Positions 16,993-25,560 of a DNA stretch of 64,000 nt are shown here, piece by piece. The notes under the pieces are model-generated. The model saw only the letters and a program-made list of their open reading frames with translations. It was not told where the DNA came from and did no database searches. Made by a program: the position numbers and the translations under genes. This DNA is from [Ruminococcus] lactaris ATCC 29176 (GTDB lineage: Bacteria; Bacillota; Clostridia; Lachnospirales; Lachnospiraceae), in contig NZ_CP102292.1 of the NCBI RefSeq assembly GCF_025152405.1, positions 1,922,001 to 1,986,000 of the forward strand, written 5' to 3'. Every line of letters begins with the position of its first letter. Position 1 is the first letter of the stretch.

Positions 16993-18711
16993 CTAGCAGT
17001 CCATGATCATATCTTCCAGCGTACCGTTCGGTTTTACCATCGGATAAACCAGTTCCTCCGGATCGATGATAAACTCGATCAGTGTCGGGATTTTCGTCTC
17101 TTTTTTTGCCTGTTCAAATGCTGCCGCAATATCCTCTTTTCTCATAACCCGGATACCTTTCGCTCCATAACTTTCTGCCAGTTTTACAAAATCCGGCGTA
17201 TATTCCGGCATCTCCTTTCCATTAGTACGACGGTATAATGCACCTGCTTTCAGATTCGTCATACCATAACGCTTTCCGTAGAAAAGCTTCTGCCACTGTC
17301 GTACCATTCCAAGATATTCATTATTAAATACACACAGGATCAACGGAAGTTCCTCCAGCACCGCAGTCGCAAATTCCTGAATATTCATCTGCATACCACC
17401 GTCTCCTGAAATAGCAATAACTTTTTTATCCGGATTTCCCAGTGCTGCACCGATCGCTGCAGGGAACCCGTATCCCATCGTTCCAAGTCCGCCTGATGTG
17501 ACAAGCTGCTTGTCATTTGTAATCTCAATATACTGAGTCGTAAACATCTGATGCTGCCCGACATCTGTTGCAATGATTGCATTGTCAAACTGACGGTTGA
17601 TCTCCTCAATGATGTCCTGTGGTCCCATCGCCTGACGATTTTTCATCGTAAGCGGATGCTCCATCTTCCATTCTTCAATCTTTTTCGTCCATTTCTTCGT
17701 CTCACATTTTTCTACATACTCATTCATTTTCGTGATCGCCTCTTTGGCATCTGCAACAATCGGTACATCTACATGGATATTCCTGGAAATGGATGCTGTA
17801 TCAATATCAATATGTACAATCTGTGCATTTGGAGCAAACTGATGCAGTTTTCCTGTAATACGGTCGTTAAATCTTGTTCCGATAGAGAAAAGCAGGTCAC
17901 ACTCACTGACCGCCATATTAGCTCCGTATGCCCCATGCATTCCAAGATTTCCTACAAAAAGTGGATGATTCGTCGGGATCGCCCCTCTTCCCATGATCGT
18001 CGTAACCACCGGAACCTGCGTCTTTTCAACTACTTCTGTAAATACGCCGTTCGCACGTGCAATATTCACACCACCGCCGGCAAGGAACAGTGGTTTCTTT
18101 GCCTTTTTCAGCATTTTCAATGCACGCTTAAGCTGTCCCATATGCACACTCGTATTCGGCTTATACCCACGGATATTCACCGAATCAGGATACACAGCAC
18201 TTCCGAGTTCCGCCATCACATCTTTTGGAAGATCAACCAGAACCGGTCCCGGTCTTCCTGTTCTTGCAATATAAAATGCCTCTTTAATGATCCGTCCCAG
18301 ATCTTCCCTCTTGCGGACTGTGACACCATATTTCGTAATGCTGCGGGTAATTCCTACAATATCTACTTCCTGAAAGGCATCATTTCCGATCAGAGGTCTC
18401 GCTACCTGTCCTGTAAAACACACAAGCGGTACACTGTCATAATTTGCCGTGGCAAGTCCGGTCACCAGATTGGTTGCTCCCGGTCCGCTCGTTACCAGAC
18501 AGACTCCGACTTTTCCCGTTGTCCTTGCATATGCATCTGCCTCATGAACCAGTGCCTGCTCATGTCTTGGAAGGATCACACGGATCTCATCCTGCTTATA
18601 CAGCTCATCACTGATATCGATCGTACAGGCTCCCGGATATCCGAAAAGTGTATCAACACCTTCCTCCTTCAAAGCTCTGACAAGTAACTTATTTCCTGTA
18701 ATCTGTCTCAA
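16993..18711 (-). CDS. ilvB: Acetolactate synthase large subunit
   Basis: This 572-residue thiamine-diphosphate enzyme condenses pyruvate with pyruvate or 2-oxobutyrate. The N-terminal PYR domain has FGYPGACTIDISDEL, with the family's glycine-rich stretch and a catalytic Glu in LPRHEQALVHEADAYAR. The C-terminal PP domain has SGDGGMQMNIQEF followed by FNNEYLGMVRQWQ, which binds Mg2+ and ThDP. I place the start at a TTG (18711), because GGGAGG sits eight bases upstream; the longer frame would begin inside the leader terminator. It is the first gene of ilvBN. Confidence 0.93.
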   Translation of the reverse strand: MRQITGNKLLVRALKEEGVDTLFGYPGACTIDISDELYKQDEIRVILPRHEQALVHEADAYARTTGKVGVCLVTSGPGATNLVTGLATANYDSVPLVCFTGQVARPLIGNDAFQEVDIVGITRSITKYGVTVRKREDLGRIIKEAFYIARTGRPGPVLVDLPKDVMAELGSAVYPDSVNIRGYKPNTSVHMGQLKRALKMLKKAKKPLFLAGGGVNIARANGVFTEVVEKTQVPVVTTIMGRGAIPTNHPLFVGNLGMHGAYGANMAVSECDLLFSIGTRFNDRITGKLHQFAPNAQIVHIDIDTASISRNIHVDVPIVADAKEAITKMNEYVEKCETKKWTKKIEEWKMEHPLTMKNRQAMGPQDIIEEINRQFDNAIIATDVGQHQMFTTQYIEITNDKQLVTSGGLGTMGYGFPAAIGAALGNPDKKVIAISGDGGMQMNIQEFATAVLEELPLILCVFNNEYLGMVRQWQKLFYGKRYGMTNLKAGALYRRTNGKEMPEYTPDFVKLAESYGAKGIRVMRKEDIAAAFEQAKKETKIPTLIEFIIDPEELVYPMVKPNGTLEDMIMDC

Positions 18712-18843
18712 ATTCTGTACCTCCCTATCTCCAAAAGAAAACCCCAAGCATGAACGTCATGCTCAGGGCGAATATTTCATCCTTGTTGCCACCTGATCTC
18801 AGAGAATCTCTCTCCTCTCTGCTGACACGTCAACGCGAAATTT
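18712..18843 (-). promoter_or_regulatory. ilvBN attenuation leader
   Basis: The roughly 130-base leader holds a terminator hairpin, CCCTGAGCATGA against TCATGCTTGGGG (18742-18768), followed by a T-run. An alternative helix pairs TCAGG..GGC with GCCCTGA, sharing bases with the terminator, so the two are mutually exclusive. A further hairpin CAGAGA/TCTCTG lies upstream. The GGTGGCAACAAGG stretch resembles the antiterminator half of a T-box, but there is no room for a T-box Stem I with specifier codon. No leader peptide rich in Ile, Leu or Val is evident. The signal sensed is unknown. Confidence 0.65.
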
Positions 18844-18849
18844 ATATAT

Positions 18850-18878
18850 ATTATAATTTGTATAAATAGGCTTGTCAA
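18850..18878 (-). promoter_or_regulatory. Promoter of ilvBN
   Basis: On the minus strand TTGACA (18873-18878), a 17-base spacer and TATAAT (18850-18855) form a consensus sigma-A promoter, starting the short leader. Confidence 0.9.
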
Positions 18879-18918
18879 CGTTCAATTCTTGATGTATTTT
18901 ATTTGCCCGTGCTTCCTT

Positions 18919-19743
18919 TTATCTTGCCCGGTTACGGATCATTCCGATGCATGAATACACAATCAATGCCGCTAAATTGGCAAGGACCACACTTGCTCCT
19001 GCTGGAGTCGCACCTACATAGGAGATTGTCAGTCCTGCGATCAGACAAACCACTGACAATACAGCTGAATTAAGGATAACACTCTTGAACGTTCTACATA
19101 CTCTCATGGATGTCAGTGCCGGGAAAATAATCAGACTGGAGATCAACAACGCTCCCATCATCCGCATTCCAAGCACAATCGTCACTGCTGTAAGAACTGC
19201 GATCAACATATTATAAAGACCTGCTTTCACCCCCGTTGCCCTTGCAAATGTCTCATCAAAGGTAATTGCAAAAATCTTATGATAGAAGAATATAAATAAA
19301 ATCAATACAATAACCGAAAGTATCACACTCAGCTTCAGATCATCCGAACTCATCGCCAGAATACTTCCAAACATATAATTGTATACATCGGTATTCATTC
19401 CCGTTGTCAACGAGATCACCATAACACCAATCGCCAGAGAACTGGTGGAGATCAGTGCGATCGCTGCATCGCCTTTGATCTTCGCATTACTGTTGATCCG
19501 CAGAAGCAGGACTGCCGCCACGATTACAATCGGGATCGCTACTGCAAGTGGTGCTGCATTCATTGCTGCTGCAATCGCCATTGCACCAAATCCCACATGG
19601 GAAAGTCCATCACCGATCATAGAATAACGCTTCAATACCAGACTCACACCAAGAAGAGCAGAACAAAGTGCCACCAGTGAACCAACAAGAAACGCTCTGG
19701 TCATAAAAGGATACGACATCATCTCTATAATTTCCTGTATCAT
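18919..19743 (-). CDS. znuB: Zinc/manganese-type ABC transporter permease
   Basis: This 274-residue membrane protein belongs to the ABC-3 permease family (ZnuB/AdcB/MntB). About eight hydrophobic segments are visible, with the family stretches GDGLSHVGFGAMAIA (near residue 44) and SLIIFPALTSM. It would form the channel through which zinc or manganese passes. The ATG follows CGGAGGTGAG and lies two bases after the ATPase stop. Family membership is firm. Zinc is favoured over manganese because the partner binding protein has a His/Asp-rich loop. Confidence 0.9.
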   Translation of the reverse strand: MIQEIIEMMSYPFMTRAFLVGSLVALCSALLGVSLVLKRYSMIGDGLSHVGFGAMAIAAAMNAAPLAVAIPIVIVAAVLLLRINSNAKIKGDAAIALISTSSLAIGVMVISLTTGMNTDVYNYMFGSILAMSSDDLKLSVILSVIVLILFIFFYHKIFAITFDETFARATGVKAGLYNMLIAVLTAVTIVLGMRMMGALLISSLIIFPALTSMRVCRTFKSVILNSAVLSVVCLIAGLTISYVGATPAGASVVLANLAALIVYSCIGMIRNRAR

Positions 19744-19745
19744 TG

Positions 19746-20447
19746 CTACTCACCTCCGAGAAATGCTTTTCCTGCCCGGCTCTTTTTATACTGCGAAGCC
19801 TTTCCAAAATAAAGTACCGTCTCCTGCAAATGCAGAATATGGCTTGCATACTCCACTGCACTTTCAATATCATGTGAAACCATCACCACTGCGATTCCTG
19901 ATTCCCGGTTGATCTTTTGGATCAGTTGGTAAAATTCTGCTGTAACGATTGGATCCAGTCCTGTCACCGGCTCATCCAAAAGCAGCAGTTTTTTCGTCGC
20001 ACATAACGCTCTCGCAAGAAGGACTCTCTGCTTCTGACCACCGGACAGATCCCGGAAACACTGGCCTCTCAGATCTGTGATCCCGAGCATCTCCATCTTT
20101 TCTGCCGCCTCTGCTTTGTCCGTCGCTGTATAGAAAGGTCTGAATCCGCGGCTGTTCAGTCTCCCGGAAAGTACCACCTCATAGACACTGGCCGGGAAAT
20201 CTTTCTGAAAATCGTTCTGCTGTGGAAGATAACCGATTTCTTTCTGCTTCAGACCATCTCCAAATTCAATTTTACCGCTGTCCACTGCTTTCAATCCAAG
20301 CAGACTCTTTACCAGCGTACTCTTACCCGAACCATTCTCACCGACAATACAAAGATAGTCTCCCTGGCCGATCTCAAAATTCAGATCCCGGACGACGGTC
20401 TGACCCTCATAGCCGATCGATACATTCTCACATTTTATCAGTGCCAT
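19746..20447 (-). CDS. znuC: Zinc-type ABC transporter ATPase
   Basis: This 233-residue ATP-binding subunit drives the metal importer. Walker A is GENGSGKSTLVKSLLG (near residue 37), the signature is LSGGQKQRVLLARAL, and Walker B is KLLLLDEPVTGLD, with the switch His in VMVSHDIESAV. The start overlaps the last ten bases of the binding-protein gene, and the stop is two bases before the permease start, so the three subunits are translated together. Confidence 0.92.
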   Translation of the reverse strand: MALIKCENVSIGYEGQTVVRDLNFEIGQGDYLCIVGENGSGKSTLVKSLLGLKAVDSGKIEFGDGLKQKEIGYLPQQNDFQKDFPASVYEVVLSGRLNSRGFRPFYTATDKAEAAEKMEMLGITDLRGQCFRDLSGGQKQRVLLARALCATKKLLLLDEPVTGLDPIVTAEFYQLIQKINRESGIAVVMVSHDIESAVEYASHILHLQETVLYFGKASQYKKSRAGKAFLGGE

Positions 20448-21466
20448 CCGTTCAAAACCTCCTTCAGTGTCTCCACATTTTTCTCCATCATACTCAGATA
20501 AGTTTCCCCATCTTTAAATTCCTGTGCCGTCAGATTATGACAACTGTAAAATACCTTTACATCCGTTCCGGTTGCTTCTGCAATGGCTTTAGCAATATTA
20601 TCGTTGCTCAATTCCATTTTCAGAACCGTCGGTACTTTTTCTTCTTTTACTTTATTGATCAGAAATGCCATTGTTGCCGCACTTGGCTCTGTATCCGATG
20701 CACAGCCCGAAAATGCAGCATAATAATCCAGTCCGTATTCTTCTGCCAGATACCGGAACGGAAACCGGTCTCCAAAAATAAGCAGTCTGGAATCTGCATT
20801 CTCAACTACTTCCCGGAACTGCCCGTCCAGTTCCTGAAGTTTTTCTTCATACTCCGCGGCATTTTCTTTATAAACTGCTGCATTTTTCTGATCCAGTTCC
20901 TCCAGTTGATCTGCCAGCACTTCCACGATCTTTTCCGCATTTACAGGTGAAGTCCATACATGCTCATCAATCTCATGGACGGAATGTGACTCCTCATCAT
21001 GGGAATCCTGATCCTGTCCGTCTTCATGGTCATGATCACGTTCTTCCTTCATGCCTTCTTTCTGCTCTTCTTCCACTGTATCCACACAGTCCGTCAGTTT
21101 CAATGTCTTTCGGCCATTATCTGGCATGGACTCCAGGATATCCTCCACCCATGCATCATTTTCTCCTCCGACATAAATGAACAGGTCACAGTTCTGGATC
21201 GCTATGATATCCTGGGGTGTCGGCTCATAAGAATGGGTTTCCTCGCCCGGCTTCAATAACATCTGAAGCTCCACCTGATCTCCTGCGATCTGACGTACAA
21301 AATCATATTGAGGAAAAATTGTCGTAACAACCTTAAGCTTTTTCTCAGCTTCTGTTACCTTTTTTTGTGACTGTCCTCCTGGCTGTCCTGCTCCGCATCC
21401 CGTCAAAATCATTCCCACCGACAGAATCCCTGCGATGAGTACACTACAGATTTTTCTTTTCTTCAA
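20438..21466 (-). CDS. znuA: Zinc-binding lipoprotein of ABC transporter (ZnuA/AdcA-like)
   Basis: This 342-residue cluster A-I solute-binding protein captures metal outside the membrane. A lipoprotein signal ends in MILTGCG, giving a lipidated Cys near residue 24. Metal ligands appear as GEETHSYEPTPQD, DEHVWTSPVNAEKI and FGDRFPFRYLAEEYG. Between them is a flexible stretch rich in His, Asp and Glu (near residues 140-165), typical of zinc rather than manganese binders. I place the start at a TTG (21466) preceded by AAAGGTG. Longer starts would overlap the dfrA coding region. Confidence 0.88.
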   Translation of the reverse strand: MKKRKICSVLIAGILSVGMILTGCGAGQPGGQSQKKVTEAEKKLKVVTTIFPQYDFVRQIAGDQVELQMLLKPGEETHSYEPTPQDIIAIQNCDLFIYVGGENDAWVEDILESMPDNGRKTLKLTDCVDTVEEEQKEGMKEERDHDHEDGQDQDSHDEESHSVHEIDEHVWTSPVNAEKIVEVLADQLEELDQKNAAVYKENAAEYEEKLQELDGQFREVVENADSRLLIFGDRFPFRYLAEEYGLDYYAAFSGCASDTEPSAATMAFLINKVKEEKVPTVLKMELSNDNIAKAIAEATGTDVKVFYSCHNLTAQEFKDGETYLSMMEKNVETLKEVLNGWH

Positions 21467-21482
21467 TCCTGCACCTTTCTTC

Positions 21483-21971
21483 CTATCGACGCTCATATCT
21501 GGTAAATGCAAATTCCAGGTCAAAGCAGGTTTGCTCATCACCTTCCTCTGTCATTTCCCAATCTTCCAGTTCATCCAGATTCGGGAAAAATGTATCCGCC
21601 TGAAATGCATGGTCGATCTTTGTTACATAAATTGTATCCAAATATGGAAGCATCATACGATATACGCTTTCGCCTCCGATCACATAAATCTCGTCGGTAT
21701 CATACTTCTTCAGCTCTTCCAATAATTCTTTTTCAGAATGTACGATAATCGCATCTTTCACTGCATAATCCTTATTTGCAGTAAGCACAATATTCGTACG
21801 ATTTTTAAGTGGAAGTCCATTTGGGAAACTTTCCAGTGTCTTTCGACCCATAACTACAACGTGTCCTGTGGTAGTCTGTCGAAAAAACTTCATATCAGAC
21901 GGAATGCTCACCAGTAATCTGTTCTGATATCCGATTCCCCAATTCCTATCTGCTGCTACGATTGCTTTCAT
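21483..21971 (-). CDS. folA: Dihydrofolate reductase
   Basis: This 162-residue enzyme reduces dihydrofolate to tetrahydrofolate with NADPH. The family fingerprint AADRNWGIGYQNRLLVSIPSD is at the N-terminus, GRKTLESFPNGLPLKNRTN gives the NADPH-binding stretch, and YVIGGESVYRMMLPY the conserved Gly-Gly turn. The catalytic acidic residue lies in the PSDMKFF segment. TAAGGAGGAAG precedes the ATG. It starts 21 bases after thyA, the classical pairing in which reductase regenerates the folate oxidised by thymidylate synthase. Confidence 0.95.
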   Translation of the reverse strand: MKAIVAADRNWGIGYQNRLLVSIPSDMKFFRQTTTGHVVVMGRKTLESFPNGLPLKNRTNIVLTANKDYAVKDAIIVHSEKELLEELKKYDTDEIYVIGGESVYRMMLPYLDTIYVTKIDHAFQADTFFPNLDELEDWEMTEEGDEQTCFDLEFAFTRYERR

Positions 21972-21992
21972 CTGTCCTCTTCCTCCTTAACC

Positions 21993-22841
21993 CTAAATCG
22001 CAACCGGAATATTTTTAATCTGCGGATGCGTTTCATAATCTTCCAGCCTTACATCATCCGGCGTAAAATCATAAAAATCTTTCACTTCCGGATTCAGCCA
22101 GAATTTCGGTGCCGGAAGAGGCTCTCTTGAGATCAGTTCCTCGATCAGAGGAATATGCCGGTCATAAATATGTGCGTCTGCAATTACATGAACCAGTTCC
22201 CCTGCTTTCATGCCACATACCTGTGCAAACATATGCAGCAGAACAGCATACTGGCATACATTCCAGTTATTTGCTGTCAGCACATCCTGCGAACGCTGGT
22301 TTAAAATTCCGTTCAGAGTCAGTTGTTCACTGCCCTCCTCTTTCGTTACATTAAACGTCATACTGTATGCACACGGATACAGATTCATCTCATGCAGATC
22401 TTCATGCACGTAAAGATTCGTCATGATCCTGCGGCTGTAGGGATTTTCTTTCAGATCATATAAAACTCTGTCTACCTGATCCATCATCCCCTCTTTATAC
22501 TGATGCTTCACCTGCATCTGATAACCATAGGCCTTTCCAATAGAACCATTTTCATCTGCCCAGCTATCCCAGATATGACTTTTCAGTTCATGCACATTAT
22601 TTGACTTTTTCTGCCAGATCCATAAAAGCTCATCTACACAACTCTTGATTGCTGTCCTGCGTAATGTCAGTGCCGGGAACTCCTTTGAAAGGTCATACCG
22701 GTTCACTACTCCGAATTTTTTTATTGTATAAGCTGCTGTGCCGTCTTCCCATTTCGGACGGACTTTTTCGCCTTCTGTGCTGGTTCCATTTTCAATAATA
22801 TCCCTGCACATATTTATAAATACTTTATCTGCGTAACTCAT
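21993..22841 (-). CDS. thyA: Thymidylate synthase
   Basis: This 282-residue enzyme methylates dUMP to dTMP using methylene-tetrahydrofolate. Visible are FPALTLRRTAIKSCVDELLWIW, the nucleophile region LHEMNLYPCAYSMTFNV with the catalytic Cys, the NQRSQDVLTANNWNVCQYA block, and HVIADAHIYDRHI, which contacts the nucleotide. The start at 22841 follows CAGGAGAACAGG; the longer frame overlaps the upstream marR gene and has no good site. It is cotranscribed with dfrA. Confidence 0.95.
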   Translation of the reverse strand: MSYADKVFINMCRDIIENGTSTEGEKVRPKWEDGTAAYTIKKFGVVNRYDLSKEFPALTLRRTAIKSCVDELLWIWQKKSNNVHELKSHIWDSWADENGSIGKAYGYQMQVKHQYKEGMMDQVDRVLYDLKENPYSRRIMTNLYVHEDLHEMNLYPCAYSMTFNVTKEEGSEQLTLNGILNQRSQDVLTANNWNVCQYAVLLHMFAQVCGMKAGELVHVIADAHIYDRHIPLIEELISREPLPAPKFWLNPEVKDFYDFTPDDVRLEDYETHPQIKNIPVAI

Positions 22842-22894
22842 CCTGTTCTCCTGTCTTTCAGTCTCTCTTTTCTGCCATAAGCTCAATACTTCTT

Positions 22895-23329
22895 TCACGG
22901 ATCAGCGACATTATATAGAAGCTTTTCCAGATTTCTCATCAGTGCATCTACTTCTCTTTTGCTCATCCCGCGGGTCAGTTCCCGATCCAGCTTTCTCCGC
23001 TCTGCCTCCATCCGCCTTTGTATATCATAGGCTTTCTCCGTAAGGTAAATATTTTTCTTTCTTTTATCTTTTGCATTTGGAACACAGAGAATGTATCCTT
23101 TTTCATCCAACCGCTTCAAAAGACCGGTCACCGTTGGATTTTTCAGACTGAGGTGACGTTCTACATCCCGCTGGCTTATCTCATCTTTACTGGTATGAAA
23201 TAAGTAATCGAGTACTGCACACTGGGAAGAAGTAAGCCCCAGCTTTTTCACCTTTTCATTCAACTCTTTTTCAAATACATTATTGATCTGCTTGATCATA
23301 AAACCGATCGGCTGACTTCTCCGTTCCAT
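22895..23329 (-). CDS. MarR family transcriptional regulator
   Basis: This 144-residue winged-helix repressor-type protein has the helix-turn-helix DEISQRDVERHLSLKNPTVTGLLKRLDEKGYI and the wing PNAKDKRKKNIYLTEKA, typical of MarR. The start at 23329 follows CGGAGGTGTACGG. It lies between hom and thyA in a run that continues to the zinc transporter. I looked for the His/Glu/Cys metal ligands of the zinc repressor AdcR and did not see them, so I do not call it a zinc regulator. Its target is unknown. Confidence 0.88.
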   Translation of the reverse strand: MERRSQPIGFMIKQINNVFEKELNEKVKKLGLTSSQCAVLDYLFHTSKDEISQRDVERHLSLKNPTVTGLLKRLDEKGYILCVPNAKDKRKKNIYLTEKAYDIQRRMEAERRKLDRELTRGMSKREVDALMRNLEKLLYNVADP

Positions 23330-23429
23330 CCGTACACCTCCGTTCTCTTCCACTCTTTTCCTGCAACGCTCCCCGCACAGTCCTTTTCTGTACCGGTCAT
23401 CCGGTTCTTTCTAATACACTCTGATTCCT

Positions 23430-24707
23430 TTAATACTCTCGGATAATACTGCTGATCTCCTGGATACTCGGAATCTCCATCAGTGCTTTCAGTGCCTCCT
23501 GCATATTGCATTCCTTCACACGCTCCGTCACGATAACCAGCTCTGCTGCTTCCGGTGCAGAATGTTCCTGGACTACCCTCGTAATACTTACTTTATGGTC
23601 TCCAAATACCTCTGCAATAGCGGCAAGTACTCCCGGTTCATTTGCGACCTGCATACGGATAAAGAACTTGTTCTTCACCTGACCAAATTCCTTGATCGGC
23701 AGATCTTTATAGCAGGTACAACTGATCCTTCCCGTACAGCCATATCCGATATTTCTTACCACATCAATCACATCGCCCATTACGGCACTGGCTGTCGGAA
23801 ATTCACCTGCACCCCTTCCGTAAAACATGGCATCATCCACTGCATCTCCATGAACAAAAACTGCATTGAAAGAATCCCGTACAGAAGCAAGTGGATGCTC
23901 TTTCCGGATCATCATCGGATAGACTCCGACCTCGATTCCATTTTCTGTATTATGTGCAACACCCAGAAGCTTGATGACGCTGTCAAATTCCTTTGCATAT
24001 GCAATATCCCTTGCCGTAATCTTCGTAATTCCTTCTGTATGTACATTAAAGAATACAACTCTGGAATGAAATGCGATGGATGCCATGATCGCCACTTTTC
24101 TTCCCGCATCCAGTCCTTCCACGTCCGCAGTAGGGTCTGCCTCTGCAAATCCAAGTTCCTGTGCCTTTTTCAGTGCATCTGCAAAATCCATTCCCTCTTC
24201 TGTCATCTTGGTAAGGATATAATTGGTCGTACCGTTCACAATCCCAACTATCTCTGAAATATCATTGGCTGCCAGACATTGCTTCAACGGACGGATGATC
24301 GGGATGCCTCCTGCTACCGCCGCCTCGAATAAGAAATCCACCTGATTCTTCTGTGCTGTATCAAGAAGGACATGCCCTTCCTCTGCGATCAGATCTTTAT
24401 TCGCAGAAACTACATTCTTCCCGGCTTCCAGTGCCTCCAGGATCATCGTCTTTGCAGGCTCAAGTCCACCCATCACTTCGATCACGACAGAGATTTCATC
24501 GTCCTCAAGAATCTCTTTCCAGTTATCCGTAAGAAGCTCCTGCTCCACACCTTCACGCTTTTTCTGCATATTCCGCACAAGGATCTTCTTTACTTCCAGC
24601 TTCGCACCGGCCGTTCTTTCCATCACATCCGCTCTCTTCTGGATCAGTTTATATACACCTGTCCCTACAGTACCAAGACCGAGGATTGCAACTTTAATCG
24701 TATTCAA
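23430..24707 (-). CDS. hom: Homoserine dehydrogenase
   Basis: This 425-residue enzyme reduces aspartate semialdehyde to homoserine on the way to threonine and methionine. The N-terminal NAD(P)-binding fold shows ILGLGTVGTGVYKLI. The central domain has VGIVNGTTNYILTKM and AEADPTADVEGLDAGRK with the catalytic Asp and Lys region. A C-terminal ACT domain (about residues 345-425, IRMQVANEPGVLAAIAEVFG) suggests feedback by threonine. The start is a TTG at 24707 with GAGGTG seven bases upstream. It heads the minus-strand run that includes marR. Confidence 0.93.
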   Translation of the reverse strand: MNTIKVAILGLGTVGTGVYKLIQKRADVMERTAGAKLEVKKILVRNMQKKREGVEQELLTDNWKEILEDDEISVVIEVMGGLEPAKTMILEALEAGKNVVSANKDLIAEEGHVLLDTAQKNQVDFLFEAAVAGGIPIIRPLKQCLAANDISEIVGIVNGTTNYILTKMTEEGMDFADALKKAQELGFAEADPTADVEGLDAGRKVAIMASIAFHSRVVFFNVHTEGITKITARDIAYAKEFDSVIKLLGVAHNTENGIEVGVYPMMIRKEHPLASVRDSFNAVFVHGDAVDDAMFYGRGAGEFPTASAVMGDVIDVVRNIGYGCTGRISCTCYKDLPIKEFGQVKNKFFIRMQVANEPGVLAAIAEVFGDHKVSITRVVQEHSAPEAAELVIVTERVKECNMQEALKALMEIPSIQEISSIIREY

Positions 24708-24827
24708 TGAACTACACCTCTTTCATCAAAATTCTGAACGCTTCAGTTTAACGCTCTAAGTATACCATGATTTTTTCTTCTTAAAAAGCCTAAACTATTA
24801 AGAAAATATTTTTTTCACAAAAAAATA

Positions 24828-24856
24828 TTGACAATTTTTCCACGATATAGTAATAT
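24828..24856 (+). promoter_or_regulatory. Promoter of the tRNA-Gly pair
   Basis: TTGACA (24828-24833), 17 bases and TAATAT (24851-24856) precede the first tRNA by 24 bases. Confidence 0.8.
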
Positions 24857-24880
24857 ATTTATTGTTCGTCGGAGCAATAT

Positions 24881-24953
24881 GCGACAGTGGCTCAGTTGGT
24901 AGAGTACAACCTTGCCAAGGTTGGGGTCGCGGGTTCGAACCCCGTCTGTCGCT
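24881..24953 (+). tRNA. tRNA-Gly (anticodon GCC)
   Basis: A complete cloverleaf can be drawn. The acceptor GCGACAG pairs with CTGTCGC, and the discriminator is T. The D-arm is GGCTCAGTTGGTAGAGT. The anticodon stem CAACC/GGTTG encloses TTGCCAA with anticodon GCC, and the T-arm contains GGGTTCGAACCC. CCA is not encoded. It is identical to the next tRNA. Confidence 0.97.
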
Positions 24954-25000
24954 CTCATTTATCAATTTTATAGTTTGGTTGTTCTTTGAACAATCTGTAT

Positions 25001-25073
25001 GCGACAGTGGCTCAGTTGGTAGAGTACAACCTTGCCAAGGTTGGGGTCGCGGGTTCGAACCCCGTCTGTCGCT
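25001..25073 (+). tRNA. tRNA-Gly (anticodon GCC), second copy
   Basis: All 73 bases match the copy 120 bases upstream. The 47-base spacer carries no promoter of its own, so both are probably cut from one precursor ending at the hairpin at 25080. Confidence 0.97.
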
Positions 25074-25079
25074 CTGAAG

Positions 25080-25117
25080 GCACTTGAGTTCCCGAAAGAC
25101 TTCAAGTGCTTTTTTCT
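25080..25117 (+). terminator. Terminator of the tRNA-Gly transcript
   Basis: GCACTTGA and TCAAGTGC form the stem, followed by six T and TCTTT. Confidence 0.88.
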
Positions 25118-25148
25118 TTACCATAGATCATTTTAGGAGGTATGATTC

Positions 25149-25427
25149 ATGAAATTTATATATCCCGCTGTATTTAAAAAGAAAACTGACGGAGGATACG
25201 CTGCTTACTTTCCTGATCTTGAGTTCTGCGAAGCATCCGGTGAGACACTGGATGATGCCATCGACAACGCAAATGAAGCTGCCAGAACCTGGATCACGGT
25301 AGAACTCGAAGAGGACGAGCCGATTCTTCCTCATGTCTCCGATCCGGAAGATATTCTCCTTGCCGAAGATGAACTGATCCGCAATATTTCTGTCAATATC
25401 CGTTTTTACGAAGGCTGGGACGAATAA
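25149..25427 (+). CDS. HicB-like protein without adjacent HicA
   Basis: This 92-residue protein matches the HicB antitoxin fold, a degenerate RNase H-like domain. It has YPAVFKKKTDGGYAAYFPDLEFCEASGETLDDAIDNA near the start, the standard pattern YPAvf...dGgYsvxFPDLpgcxTxGdtleEA. The C-terminal segment is short and lacks an obvious DNA-binding helix-turn-helix. An AGGAGGT site precedes the ATG. No HicA-type toxin (small double-stranded-RNA-binding-like protein) lies on either side, so this may be a solitary regulator or a relic. It is ended by a strong terminator. Confidence 0.85.
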   Translation: MKFIYPAVFKKKTDGGYAAYFPDLEFCEASGETLDDAIDNANEAARTWITVELEEDEPILPHVSDPEDILLAEDELIRNISVNIRFYEGWDE

Positions 25428-25487
25428 CCTTTCACAGCACAAAAGAACCATTTCTATTATCACACTATAGAAATGATACGCGAAAAA

Positions 25488-25535
25488 GACGGGAACAGCA
25501 GAGCCAATCCGCTGTTCCCGTCTTTTTATTTTTGT
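25488..25535. terminator. Terminator between hicB-like gene and ABC transporter
   Basis: GACGGGAACAGC and GCTGTTCCCGTC make a 12-base-pair perfect stem followed by TTTTTATTTTT; the A-rich 5' flank lets it serve the convergent transcript as well. Confidence 0.92.
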
Positions 25536-25560
25536 GGAAAGCTACTTTTTTATGAAAGAC

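Noticed and set aside
17551-18687. 378-codon plus-strand frame opposite ilvB
   Set aside because: Composition is rich in Cys, His and Arg without domains; ilvB motifs are unambiguous on the other strand.
22895-23329. MarR protein as an AdcR-type zinc repressor of the nearby zinc transporter
   Set aside because: The His, Glu and Cys residues expected for the AdcR metal sites are not seen; proximity alone is insufficient.
24798-25124. Short frames with duplicated peptide across 24.8-25.1 kb, and a CRISPR-like look of two identical 73-base units
   Set aside because: The units fold as complete tRNA-Gly genes; only two copies exist and the duplication of the peptide is caused by the tRNAs.
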